DNA of 64,000 nt from Populus alba (taxonomy: Eukaryota > Streptophyta > Magnoliopsida > Malpighiales > Salicaceae). A model generated the notes under the pieces. The model made no database searches. It was not told the origin of the DNA and was given only the letters and a program-made list of their open reading frames with translations. Shown here in pieces: positions 45,500 through 57,648 of this stretch. The position numbers and the translations under genes were made by a program. The DNA lies in the NCBI RefSeq assembly GCF_005239225.2, contig NC_133295.1, forward strand, positions 5,456,001-5,520,000, read 5' to 3'. How positions within the stretch are numbered: the first letter of the stretch is position 1; each line of letters opens with the position of its first letter.

Positions 45500-46296
45500 A
45501 TTGTTAAATTAACCGAGCTTATTGAACCCTATCAAGTTAATAACCCAAGTCTCTGAATTTTGATTATAACAATCAATTCAATCAATTCAATTTCATCAAT
45601 TATAACAAAGCTTTTTTTAATTTGGTATTTGATCTTGGATACTTTTATTTCATCCCTAACTGACCCTCAAATTTTCAATTTCTTTAATTTCATCTCTAAT
45701 TTCACTCAATTGGGCCCCTTAAATTCATGTGTTTTTTGCAAAAAGGTTCTTAATCTTGTATTTCTTCAATTTAGCTCTTAATTGACTTCCAAACTTTAAT
45801 CTACTTGAAATTTCATCCTTGATTTCACTTTATTGATTTTGGAAAAATTAAATCTGGTCTTTTAAAATTTCAATCTTCTCAATTAATTCCAAATCAAGCT
45901 TTCAAACTTAATATTTTTACCACTTAAGTCCCTAATAAAATTAATTTTTCCGATGAAAAGCCCAATTAAGTCATTGCACTTAATTAATTCTTTTAATTTG
46001 ACCCAAATTTATTCTAACACTTAATTAAAATTCTTAATTGGGCCCATAATTAAAATAAATAGGCCTATAAAAAGCCTAATTAAGTCCTCATACTTAATTT
46101 TTATACTAATTCATCCAATAATAATTTGATTTAACCTTCAACTTGCATTATCTTTCAATCTTGGGTATAATAGGGTACATTTAAACTTTCAAATTTGTCC
46201 AAAATTTTAGCTTGGATTCTCTACGCATTTGAAACTCTTCTCAGTCTGCTCTTACTAAATTACTAATTTAGGAGAAACTCGAAATCGGGTTATTAC
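45500..46296 (-). mobile_element. Possible solo or partial LTR ending TGTAATAACCCG
   Basis: Read on -, the region begins TGTAATAACCCGATTTCG at 46296, a terminus often seen in plant Gypsy LTRs. It continues through stretches of short diverged TTCAATTTCATC-like repeats. No opposite end, primer site or coding part was found, so the assignment and left border are tentative. Confidence 0.35.
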
Positions 46297-49200
46297 ATCC
46301 AATATAGAATTACAATTAGCACATCAATTTTTCAATCTCAGTCAAATATATGAACTTCATTTTATTTTTTTTAGTTTGTAAACATTTTCAAAAAAAATTA
46401 AATAAGTACTTTCATCCACATTCTGCCAATTTCTTTATTATTTAATGATGTGTCATTTGCCATAAAATTAACTTCCATTTCATGTCAATAGAGTACATAG
46501 ACTTAATTTTTATTTTTATTTTCATACACAAATATTTTTTTTATTATTCGAATCAAGAATTTCAGTAAATTTTTAAACTAAATAACCTAAAACTACCTTG
46601 AACTCAGGGAAAAAATGAACTTATCTCCTTAATTATGATTTTTTTTTTACCTTGAGATTTTTTTTTGATAAAAAAATAGGTCTTTGTGTTAATCTTGATA
46701 GCAAATAATAGTCTAAAAACATGACATGTATTATGAAAACATGTGATTTGAAATAACACAAACAAAGAAATAACACAGGGGAAAAAATAATCTTTATAGA
46801 GGGGGTTATTTTTAATTCTATCAATAATTTATTTGTCACTTTTAATTAATTATAAAAGAGTTTTTAGTCTTTATGTTGATGAATTACCATTGAAGGAAAG
46901 GGTTTGCATCTTGAAATTATTTATTTTATTTTTTATAAAATTACTTTTTTAATTAAAAATATTTTTATTTCACATACTACTTTTATATATAAAAAAAGAG
47001 TCATATTACAAAATGAAAATTTAATGAAAGCACTTGATTTTAAAAATATATATATATAAAGGTTGGTTTATCAAAACAAAAAGATTAAAATTTATATACT
47101 CGATTGACATAAAATGAAAGTTGGAGTAGCAATAACAATTTAAAAGCAAATAAAACGCCATCTATTAACAAAAACAAATTAATAGAAGTCCATGTACTTA
47201 ATTGAAAAGGGGTATACATTTAATGGACTGATAGTGCAATTATTTAGTATTATATTATATTTAACAAATATATATAGGCAAGAGTTTTTTATTTTAGCAC
47301 TAGACACAATTTACCGTGAAGGGCTACAATAAAATTATTTTTTTGCCTATGGGTTAAAAAAAGGAAGCCTTGAAGGTGTAAGTATTTTGATCTTTTGCAC
47401 TGATTCATTGATAATCAAAAGATTGTCAGGGGGTATGTTAGTTTTCTCTCTCTTTTAGCTGATAGAGTGCATACTTGTCCTCTTTGCTTTTGCTTTTTTA
47501 ATTTTAGTCTTTATTTTTTTGATTTTTTTCCTGTTATTATTCCTTTAGTAAAATTTTGTTTGTTTTAAATTTGGTTCTTCAATTACAATTTCTCATGTGT
47601 TTTTTTTTTTACCTTATTCTTTTGATTTTTAAGTTATTTTCTTGGTCCTTTCGTTAAAATTTCATCATTCAATCAAAATTTATATTGTTTATTTTTTTTA
47701 ATTTGACCATCATTCTTTTGATTTGTTTTTCCTTTTGTTAAATCTATTTTTCAATTCAATTTAACCCTTCAATTGAAAATTTTGGTGTGCCCTCTAATTA
47801 TTATTATTTTCATTTTTACCTTAGATTCTTTTAATTAAAATGTTTTCTTATATCTTTTTGTGTAATTGTTGTTTTTTTTCATCTTTAGACATTTAATTTG
47901 TTAGTAATTCAGCTTTATATATATTTTTTCATTTGTAACACTTTAACTCTAATGACTCAGGTTACGAGTTTGAAAAGTTAATGTCATTTAACATTTTGTT
48001 TTTAGCATTTTATTTTATTAAATCATATTTCTTTTATTTATTTAAATAAATAAGTTGAGTAAACACAATCAAATAAATATCTTATTTTATGTGATTAAAT
48101 ATAATGATCTATATTTATCTTTTAATTTTTTTTCAAAATTTGTTTTGTTATTATTAATGATTTTTTTTTCATGTATTTACATAAATGATTATTGATTTAT
48201 TTAATTAGATGCTTGTGTAGGCTTTTCAATTTATACTTTGGTTATTGTATGTAAAAAAAAAATATAAAAATAGCTTGCATGCCTGCTAATTTGTTTAGAA
48301 AAAAATTTGCAATAGTGAAAATATATATTTAGTACATAATTACAATGTTTTTATGTTCTTCTAAAAGAAGATGTTTTTGTAAGTCTGGATGGAGGAGCCT
48401 ATTTTAATTTAAAATAATTTTATTTTAGAGGCCAATCCATTAGAATCAGTAATGTGATTTGCACGTAGAAGTATTTGACTTAGAACTTAACTAGTATTAA
48501 AATCGCGATAACTAATTTTGGTGGAATGACTTGAAAGTCTCATCCATTTAGCGTATACTTAGCAATAAAATTTACTCAATTATGAATAACATGACAAATT
48601 AGAGAAATACCCTATGATGTAAAAATAAATTGAGTCATTAACCCTAACACAAATACAAAGGTACGTGATGTGAATTTTTACAAGATTATACTTTTAATAT
48701 ATGCCAGACAATTACTAAAAATATTGAAACAAATAAAAAATTTATTTTGCTCTTCGTCTTAAATGTTCCTTTTTCGAGAAAAAACAAAATTGCAACTATT
48801 AATCACTAGAAGATAAAGATTCTTGATTTACAAGAGATTCTCCACCATAAAACAGGATTCCCTAAACAAGGGCCAATTTTAATTTTTATGAAACATAAAG
48901 TAAATAAAGATTACGTTTGTTTTCTGAAAAGTGATTTTATAAAAAATATTTTTTATTTTTTTTATATTTATTTTTCATTAAAAAAAATTAGTTAACAAAA
49001 AATACTTTCTAGTTAAAGAAAAATTTGACTTGGTTTTCAGGAAAGTGTTTTTCTAAAAAATTTAAGTGGAAAACACCTTTTGAAAGTTGAGAAAAATTTA
49101 AAAATATCATATTATTTTCTGATTATATCAAATTTGGTCCTCAAACTTTTAATTGCTATATATATATATATTTTGTTTTGAATATTTATTTTCAATTTTA

Positions 49201-50185
49201 TCTCTTAAAATTTAATTTTTATATTAACTTTGGTCCTCATTTTTATAATTGTTATTTGTTTTTTCCTTATCATTTTTTTATTGAAATTTTTTATCTATCA
49301 AATTTGATCCTCATTATTTTTATTGTTACTTATTTTATTTGAAATAATTTATGAAATGTTAATTATTATTATTTTAATTTTTTCATCTTTCATTTTTTTT
49401 TATTTTTTAGATTTGATCTCTATTATTTTGATTATTATTTATTTTATTTTAAGATAATTTATGAAATTATATTTTTTTTTCCAATTTCATTATCATTTAG
49501 CTTTTTAATTTGTAAGATTTGTTCATTATTATTTTAATAAACTTGAGAAAAATAAAACATTAATAAGTTATTTTTCAGTTTATTTTTCATGATATAATCA
49601 AATACTGGAAAATATTTTTTAACTTATTTTTTATTATATTATTAAATATCAAAAAATAATTTATTTTTCTGGAATTTTTAAAATTTTTTTTTTTTAAAAA
49701 AAGGCCAAAAAGTCTCCAAAACATGATTTAGTAAATTAGGTTAATTACATCTTTTTATATCACTTTTTCTTTGCCCTTGTTCCTTTTTGGGCTGGGGTGG
49801 CTGCTCTTGAATTGGACATCAGAAGATTGCTGAGAAAGGGGAATGCTTTGTGAAGAGGAAATTCACTATATTGAACTCGTTTTGTGATGCTCGTGGAATC
49901 TGACATCAGCCGATATTTCGACGAAATAGCCCTGAATCGAGAGTCCCACTTTCACTTTTTAGCTCTCCAATCCGTTTCTCAGCTACCAAACAAGATATAA
50001 TTGGAAGGAAAAGTAAGTGGAATCTTGAATGCAAACACGGTACGAATTCTGCTCTTCCTGAATAATGCCATTGTAAAAAGGAGTGGTGAGAATTGTGAGA
50101 TTTCTGCCTGATTGAAAGTTTAGTTGTGGTTTTTTTTCAAAGTGTTTTTTATGTTAAAATATATTAAAATAATGTTTTTTTATTT
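46297..50185. other. Gene-poor AT-rich block
   Basis: Long T-rich low-complexity sequence. 48900-49720 resembles the dispersed repeat also present at 42700-42960. A less AT-rich island at 49780-50110 looks unlike its surroundings but carries no recognisable coding sequence. Confidence 0.45.
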
Positions 50186-50390
50186 TTGTTTGAGAGTATA
50201 ATTGCGGTTGTTTTTCAAAGTGTTTTTCATATCAAAATGCATCAAAATGATTTTTATTTTATTTTTTAGAAATAATTTTTAAAATTAATGTATCAAAACG
50301 ATCTAAAATATAAAAATAATAATTAATTTTTAATAAAAAATTTGATTTTTTTAAAAACACGAGTTGGCTGTATTTCCAAACACTGTGTTA
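50186..50390. mobile_element. AT-rich MITE-like element
   Basis: Left end TGTTTGAGAGTATAATTGCGG and, in reverse complement, right end GTGTTTGGAAATACAGCCAA. The interior TCATATCAAAATGCATCAAA and a following ATCAAAACGATCTAAAA are shared with the element at 34352. A partial copy of the same end (50120-50180) precedes it, suggesting nesting. Confidence 0.45.
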
Positions 50391-50440
50391 AGAAACAAGA
50401 TCAGGCATGATGCACAGGAAAAATACTTGTCTTTGTATGA

Positions 50441-50629
50441 ATGTGGATAAAAAGATTATATATATGGAATTGCTTTGAGCCACTTCGACAGAATTTGGAA
50501 GGTGAATCTGCAGAGCATTACCTGAAGAGTGTATGGAGAAGAGAATCACTGCATGAGGATGACAATGACATATACCATGCAAAATGGCTTCATGATATAA
50601 TTGATGACAGCAAATATCAAAGAAATTAG
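50441..50629 (+). other. Isolated open stretch with coding-like composition
   Basis: An open frame to the stop at 50627-50629 encodes 62 residues rich in charged residues, including LEGESAEHYLKSVWRRESLH and HAKWLHDIIDDSKY. Its base composition is clearly less AT-rich than the surrounding repeats. No family is recognised. It may be the last exon of a small gene whose earlier part lies in the 49780-50110 island, a captured gene fragment, or chance. Confidence 0.3.
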
Positions 50630-50989
50630 GTTAAATCTCATAATATTTATTAAATGGAATAATTTATAGGCTTCTTTCCAAGAGGCTGGATGTACTTGCA
50701 TATTATATTAATATTTTGATAGTATATTTCTACAACATTTATTTTATTCTTAATAACAATAATAAGATATGTTGATGCAATCAAATAGTATATAAAAAAA
50801 AAAAACAAATTTCTTATTACAAGAGAATGTGAGATTCTTACATTGCAGAAGATATCACAATCTTTAGAAATTATACGAGATGACATGCCCGCGCGTTGCC
50901 GCAGGCTTATAAAATAAATGCATTTGATAGTGTTGTAACTGTGAACCAACGCTAGATAAGTAATAGAAGTTAAAGATATGATGGAGCAA

Positions 50990-52460
50990 ATATTTCATGA
51001 CGGGAAAAAAAGTTGTGTTGGTCATAAAAAACTTAGAGACTGAACAAAATGATTTGTAGCAATCTATAGTATTTTGTGAGGAAAGATACAGTGCTTTCGC
51101 CACATGATTTAGCTTTTTAGTTTATAAAAAGAAAAAAAACATTACAAAGCTAAATTCTCTACCAACTTAATATTAAAAAAAACCAACAAAGATAATTTTG
51201 GAAGGAAAAAAACCCATGAGAAAAAACATTGTAGCAATTGATAATGTTATGTGAGGAAAACTATAGCGTTTTTCCCAATAAAATAAAATAAAAAACTATT
51301 TAGAGAAATATTGTAGCAATTCATAGTGTTCTGTGAGAAAAACTACAACGCTTTCCTCATATGATTTAGTTTTATTGTAATTATAATTTTTAACCAACTC
51401 AATATTAAAAAAAAAAATCAACAAAGATAATTCTGGAAAAAATCATAAAAAAAATCACATGGAAAAACACTGCAACAATTCACAGTGTTTTAAAGAAAAA
51501 AAATTACAAAGCTAAATTCTTAATCAGCTCAATAAACAAACACCAAAAAAAGAGAAAAAAATCATGTTAAAAACACTATAGCAATTCACAGTGTTTGTGA
51601 TGAAAGCTACAGTGCCTTCTCCACATGATTTAACCTTATTTGTAATGACTTATAATTGTAATTCACAAACAACTCAATATTCAAAAAAATCAAAATGAAA
51701 AGGATAATTTGAAAAAAATTATATATAAAAAAAACCATGCGGAGAGACTTTGTAGCAATCCATAATATTACAAAAAAAAAAAACATAAAAAAAAACTGGA
51801 AAAACAATCATGTAAGGAAAGCTACAATGCTTTCCCCACATGATTAAGCTTTATTAAAAGTTAAATTCTAACCAATTCAATATTAAAAAAAAATAAAATC
51901 AACGAAGATAATTTTAGAAAAAAATATTACAAAAAAAAAACACAAAAGAAATTGGAAAAAAACCATGTAAGGAAAAACTGTATCAATCCATAGTGTTTTG
52001 TGAGGAAAAATTTGTCTTTACTTATAATTGCAATTCTTAACCAGCTTAATAATTAAAAAATAAAATTGATAGATAATTTTAGGAAAAACATAACAAAAAT
52101 AGAAAAAAACCATGTGGGAAAAAACATCGTAGCAATCAACAGTAATTTTCAAGGAAAGTTACAGTTCTTTCCTCACATATTGCAACTATAATTTTTAACC
52201 AGCTCCATATTAAAAAAAGCTCCATATTAAAAAATAAAATAAAATAAGATAATTTCATAAAAAATCATAAAAAAAAACCACGCGGAGAAACATTGTAGCA
52301 ATCAATAATGTTTTAAAGAAAAAAAAATACAAAACTAAATTCTCAATCAGCTCAATATTAAAAAAAAATCAACAAATATAATTTTAAAAAATAAAGAAAT
52401 AAAATAGAAAAACTATGTAGAAAAACATCACAGCAATCCACAGTATTTTAAAGAAAAAAA
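50990..52460. repeat. Degenerate satellite-like array
   Basis: The motif GTAGCAATxCATAGTGTTTTGTGAGGA followed by GCTACAGTGCTTTCCxCACAT and AATATTAAAAAAAATCAACAAAGATAATTTTGGA recurs about ten times. Copies of the first part start near 51055, 51230, 51310, 51470, 51578, 51751, 51980, 52128, 52292 and 52427. Spacing varies from about 80 to 230 bases and averages about 150. Several copies are truncated or expanded in their A-rich parts. Confidence 0.8.
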
Positions 52461-52499
52461 GTACAAAGCAAAAATTTTAACCAAGTCAATATTTAAAAA

Positions 52500-52675
52500 G
52501 TAAAATTAACAAAAAATAATTTTTTTAAAAAAAAAAGAAAAAAGAAATGAAAAGAAAAAAAGAAAAAATAGAAAAGCTGAAAAAAAAAAGTAAATTTGAA
52601 AACAAAAAGAAAAAAAAACGAAAAAAAAAAAGGAAAGTTAGGAAAAAAAAAAAGGAGGAAAGCACCATTTAGATA
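52500..52675. repeat. A-rich low-complexity tract
   Basis: About 170 bases made almost wholly of A with scattered G, closing the satellite-like array. Confidence 0.85.
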
Positions 52676-52915
52676 TTGTTAATGGGTAATAATTTTTTTT
52701 TTCTTTTTCTTTTGTTGATAGTTATAAGATTAGTCTTGAAGGTTAGCATAAAGTGCTTGTTATGTTGCAAGAAATCTCAATTATGAAGCATGACAACATA
52801 TTGCAAGTTGTGTAAGGGCACAATTCCTTCCAATGATATGGTGTGGACAAGGAAGGCATTGAAACAAGAATAAAAAGGAAATTTTAAAATTAGAGGTTAG
52901 AAGGAGGGTCCATAT

Positions 52916-53140
52916 TGTTAAGAAATATAATGTTATTTTTTTAATTGTATATATTAAAAGTATAATTGTTTTTGCATTTTCTTTTCAGTTTTCTTTATTT
53001 AGCCTATATATAGTTTCTTTGTATTTAGGTTAAAATTATTCCTTTTGATTATTATGATTGCATTATGCAATATCAAAGAAACCCTAACTCCCTCCTTTTT
53101 TATTTTTGAATTTCTCTTTATTTTGTTTGATAGTTTAACA
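52916..53140 (+). mobile_element. 5' LTR of a Ty1/Copia element
   Basis: A 225-base segment bounded by TGTTAAG and TTTAACA (inverted TGTTAA/TTAACA termini). It is followed at once by TGGTATCAAAAATAGG, a primer-binding site complementary to the initiator methionine tRNA (consensus TGGTATCAGAGC). Confidence 0.8.
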
Positions 53141-54545
53141 TGGTATCAAAAATAGGTTTTACGGGACAAGAGTTAATTTCAAACACAGCTTTTACAGATC
53201 CAATTTCAAGAGAGTATTCATTCAGTTTCTGCAATCTGGTATTTCATTTTCTTTTATTTTGCGTTATGATTATCTTTGTTTGTTGATTATGGCTACTGAA
53301 AGAAACTATTTGCTTTAGTGTATGAGTGTGAGGTTGGATGGAAAGAATTATTTGTATTGAAGTTATGTGATGAAAAAAAAAATAGTGATAAAAGGATGTG
53401 GGGATATGTTAGTGGAACTTTTGTGAAATCTAGGAATACTAATGAGTGTTATGTTGCTTTGATAGACACCTAGGAAGCAAACAATGTAAAAATTATTACT
53501 TGGATTAACAATTTATTTGAGCATTCCAAAGGTACACAATTGACAAAGTATAAGACAACAAATGAGGTTTTGGGTCATTTGCAAAGGTTATTAACTCAAT
53601 CAATTTTTACAAAGCAGTATCAATTGGAGAATAACATACAAGTTCTTCACCGGAAGAATACGAGTATTCAAAAATTTTATTATGTTATGACAAATCTTTG
53701 AGATCAATTAACTCTTACAGAATTGACAAAATTACAGGCATGTAGTGTTTATATTACTCATAGAAAACAACAATGATTGATATAGTTTTTAATAGCACTT
53801 CATAGTGATTTTGACGGATTTAGAGGTTTAATTTTACATCATTCTCCACGTCTTTCTATTGACTCAATTGTTATTGAGTTCTTGACTGAAGAAATATATC
53901 TTCAGTCTTATTTGAAAAAGAGAATTATTTCTACTTCTAATCATTTTATGTTGGCAGCACCTTCTAAGTCCTTCTTTAATAATCAAAATAAGTATTACAC
54001 AAGAGTTGCCTTTGATGAGTACAGTTTTTATAAGCAAAAAGGTTATTGGTTGGTTTAATGTTAAGTTGAGATGGTAGAATCAGTAATCTCAAGCTTGGAA
54101 GCTTGGAAGCCTAGTAACTAGTCACAATCTAATGCTTGTAGACTACCGTAAGGTTACAAATCACCATAATCTAATACTATAGCAGTAGTTTTATCATGTC
54201 CTTTCACTGATCCTAGTAATCTGACTAAACAATTTTTAAAGTTTCTCTCATTACAGCCATAAACTATGTTGCTTCTTTTTTTTGTATGTCAGTTTCTTTA
54301 TGGTTCTTCAAGTATATAATATTCTAAATGGATCTTAGATTATAGTGCTTCACATCATATATCATCATATTCTTCATTTTTTTCTTTTGTGTCTCCTTCG
54401 TGTTTTATTTTTATAATGACTGCTAATGGCATTTCCATGCCTTTAACAAGTGTAAGTTTTATTGTCATACCTCATTTGTCTTTTTTTTTTTAATATTTAT
54501 CTTATTTTAAAATTCATATTAAATCTTGTTTTTGTTGTTCAGTTA
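53141..54545 (+). mobile_element. Copia gag and start of protease, decayed and truncated
   Basis: Downstream of the primer site the + frames contain gag-like pieces: VRLDGKNYLY, a WINNLFEHSKGTQL-like stretch, a LTLTELTKLQACSVYITH-like stretch, and then RVAFDEYSFYKQKG before a lost zinc knuckle. From 54330 the ILDSGASHH-type protease motif is present only in degenerate form, followed by TANGISMPLTS and VIPHLS. Many stops and frameshifts interrupt it. No integrase, reverse transcriptase or 3' LTR follows, so the element ends abruptly near 54545. Confidence 0.75.
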
Positions 54546-55298
54546 TATAATTGGGTTTGAGGGGCGAGAACTTGTGAAATAATGGTTAAAATCTCGCTTT
54601 CCACGACATGTAAGAACCTCCTCTATTTTAATGGAAAACTAATCGAGCCTGTATGATGTTTATTTGACTTGTATTCTAAAGGTGTGGGGTTATATTTTTC
54701 TCACCATAAAACATAAAACCAGTCAGCAAAATTACCTGTTGTCTACTAAAAGGCTAATACAGAAACATGGAAATCAATGTCAAAGTCTCAGCTTTATGTA
54801 TCTGCACTTCGGCAGACGGAGCATGTGTTCTTCTTATCTTTCCATTTCATGCCACTTCCAAGTTTAATCAGTCTCCTTAGGCATAAAAGATGCCAAAAAA
54901 ACAACAGTACACGAGTCCTTGTTTATTTCTACGTTTTAAGAGTATTTTTTAAAAAAATTAAATTATTTTTTATTTTTTTATTAATTTTAAATTAATATAT
55001 TTTTAGTGTTTTTAAATTATTTTAATGTATTAATATTAAAAATAAAAAAAAATATTATTTAAAAAATAATCATAACTACATCAAACCCTGTCACTTGTGA
55101 ACTAATCTGTCCAAAACCAATTCGAAGCCCTAAGCATCTTCCCAGTTGGTATGGCCTATCGTATTTCAGAGCTGGTGACTGAGATAGGGCCCCACTTTTG
55201 ATCCCTTCAGTGGGCTGTATCACTTTTCCACGTATGCCCATTGTGACGTAAAAGCAAGGTCGGGGGAGACAAAAATGTGCATTCTTAACTAGAGATTT
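54546..55298. other. Intergenic, includes AT-rich repeat
   Basis: 54930-55080 resembles the interior of the MITE-like family at 55299. 55085-55290 is less AT-rich single-copy-looking sequence with no recognised gene. Confidence 0.4.
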
Positions 55299-55497
55299 AG
55301 ACACCGTTTGATATTGCATTCTAAATAATATTTTATTTAAATTTAATTTTTTTTTAATAAAATTGAGTTTGTTTATACTTTTTGGATTGTTTTGATGTGC
55401 TGATATCAAAAATAATTTTTAAAAAATAAAAAAACATCATTGGCATGTATTTCGACATGAAAAGCTATTTAAAAAACAACCGTTACCACACTGCCAA
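55299..55497. mobile_element. AT-rich MITE-like element
   Basis: Left end ACACCGTTTGATATTGCATT and, in reverse complement, right end CTTGGCAGTGTGGTAACGGT. The interior GATGTGCTGATATCAAAAAT matches the family seen at 34352. No coding capacity. Confidence 0.5.
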
Positions 55498-57390
55498 GAT
55501 ATGTTGCAGATTTGGATTATTTTTTTTTTGTAGAAGGTTTACTTGACTTTGATTTTTAGGATTTTAGGCCGATACTTTAAGCAGCCTTAATCCTATAATA
55601 TTTTATTTTGTTTCCAAGTTTAGAAGCATTAGGATTTTCTTAATTTCCTATTTAATATTTATAGCATTGAAAAGCCTTTTGGCTAAAGAAATTATCTTTT
55701 ATCTATAATTTAATGTTTCTCTAGATGTATAAATACCGAGACGGGAAATTACATATGCCCAAGCAGGACTTTCAACATTAATGACTAGGAATAGGAAACA
55801 TGTGGTTAATCCTCATGTAAAACCTCTTTATATTAAAATATGAAGATTTTAATTATAATGTGAATAAAACATATTGGTTTTTCAATGTGTTTCTACCAAT
55901 CAAGTCTCAATTTTTGGCAATTCAAAGCCACTGTAACTTTTTTTTTTGAAACTCTGGATTTTATTATGACCACAGTAGATTATAGATAATATTAGATATA
56001 TTTAGCACTTCAAATATTTCCAATATTGATTATACTGATGCCTTTTTTTATTTAAATTACGTTGAATACCATTATGATATATTATCTCAATTTAAATAGA
56101 TCTAGAGATTGTTTGCCTTTGATTATTCCTGGATTATTAGCCAGTGCTATGCTATAAGTTTCATAAAAAAAAAAATTGAAGGTAAAAAAAATAATATAGG
56201 TATTACTAATGTATTTTTTAGTAAAATAATAATCATAAACTCAAAATTTAATGTATATTAAATGATATATTTTTTAAAATATTAACATGGTGACATATTA
56301 AACAGACATTGTTTTAAGAAAATATTAAAACTAAGACATATTGAATCAACCTGATAGATTAACCTACCAAGTACGCGACAAGATCATGATAAAAAAAAAA
56401 TCAAAATAAATTATAAAGTTTGACTCCAATTCAATTTAATGTTGAATGATAAAATTGAAGTAAAATACTCAATTAAAAAAAGAATAAAAATAACTTAAAT
56501 CAATTCAAGCTAACCTTACAAACCCGTAATCTAAGTAATGAAATTAAGATTGTTACACATTGATGGACGTTAAGCCATCACCAAATATATATCATCAATA
56601 AATGAAGTCTCCACCTAGTGATTAAAAAGAAACTATAGATTCTAGAAAATAGTACTAGTTCCAGAGATTTAAATAAATGATTAGTTATGCGTAAGGAAAA
56701 AATAATATCATCCTTACTTGTCCGCACTGCATCCCTATTTTATTTTTATTTTTAAAGGTTATCTTAACTATGTATTTTTTTATTTCTCTTCTAGATTTGT
56801 TTTAATTGCTATTAATTATCCAATTTTTTTAGTTTATTATTATTATTTTTTTATATATAAAATGAAAGAATTTTAATGTCGATCCCAAAAACAAGAGACA
56901 TGTTGATTTCATCAAAAAATGTGAAAACAAATTGAAAAAAAGAAAAAATGGATTGTTAGAAAGTGAAATTGAAAAAAAAAAACCTAAAAAATAGCAAATC
57001 CTTGTTCAAATAAACAATTCTTTGTGAGTGTGGTTTCCAATGATTTAGCCACATTTTTTAGGTTTTTGTTAATATTATGGGACCAAATAATTGATTATTA
57101 TATTATATTTACATATTTTTAAAACAAATAATAGTGTTTGGTTAAAATTAATAAGTATTGAAATATTCTGAAAATACTTAACTTTATGATTTAGAACTTT
57201 TTAGAGAAAAAAAGAAAAGAAGTTCGTGTGCTTGAAAAGTCTACAATACCAAACAGAAAACTGATCTTCCTATGAATTTTCAAAGCATTTTAATATATAT
57301 TATTCGATTGAAATAGAATAAAAATACAAAACTCAAATCTCAAAGTCATGATCATTGCGTCATGCCATTAATTATATATGCACTTAACTA
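55498..57390. other. Intergenic, AT-rich
   Basis: No gene or element recognised. Confidence 0.5.
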
Positions 57391-57648
57391 TGAATATTTA
57401 TTTGGTAAAAACTTGTCTTGAAGGGCAAATTAGTCCATAAAAACCCTTAATTAGCAATGAGGTATGACTTGTGAGTAATAGCGACCTGAAAAGAAATTCT
57501 GGTGTCCTAACAAATAAAATGAATATTTATTTGGTAAAAACTTGTCTTGAAGGGCAAATTAGTCCATAAAAACCCTTAATTAGCAATGAGGTATGACTTG
57601 TGAGTAATAGCGACCTGAAAAGAAATTCGGGTGCCCTAACAAATAAAA
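57391..57648. repeat. 129-bp perfect-period tandem duplication
   Basis: Copies at 57391-57519 and 57520-57648 differ at only about two positions (CTGGTGTCC against CGGGTGCCC). The unit starts TGAATATTTATTTGGTAAAA. Confidence 0.95.
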
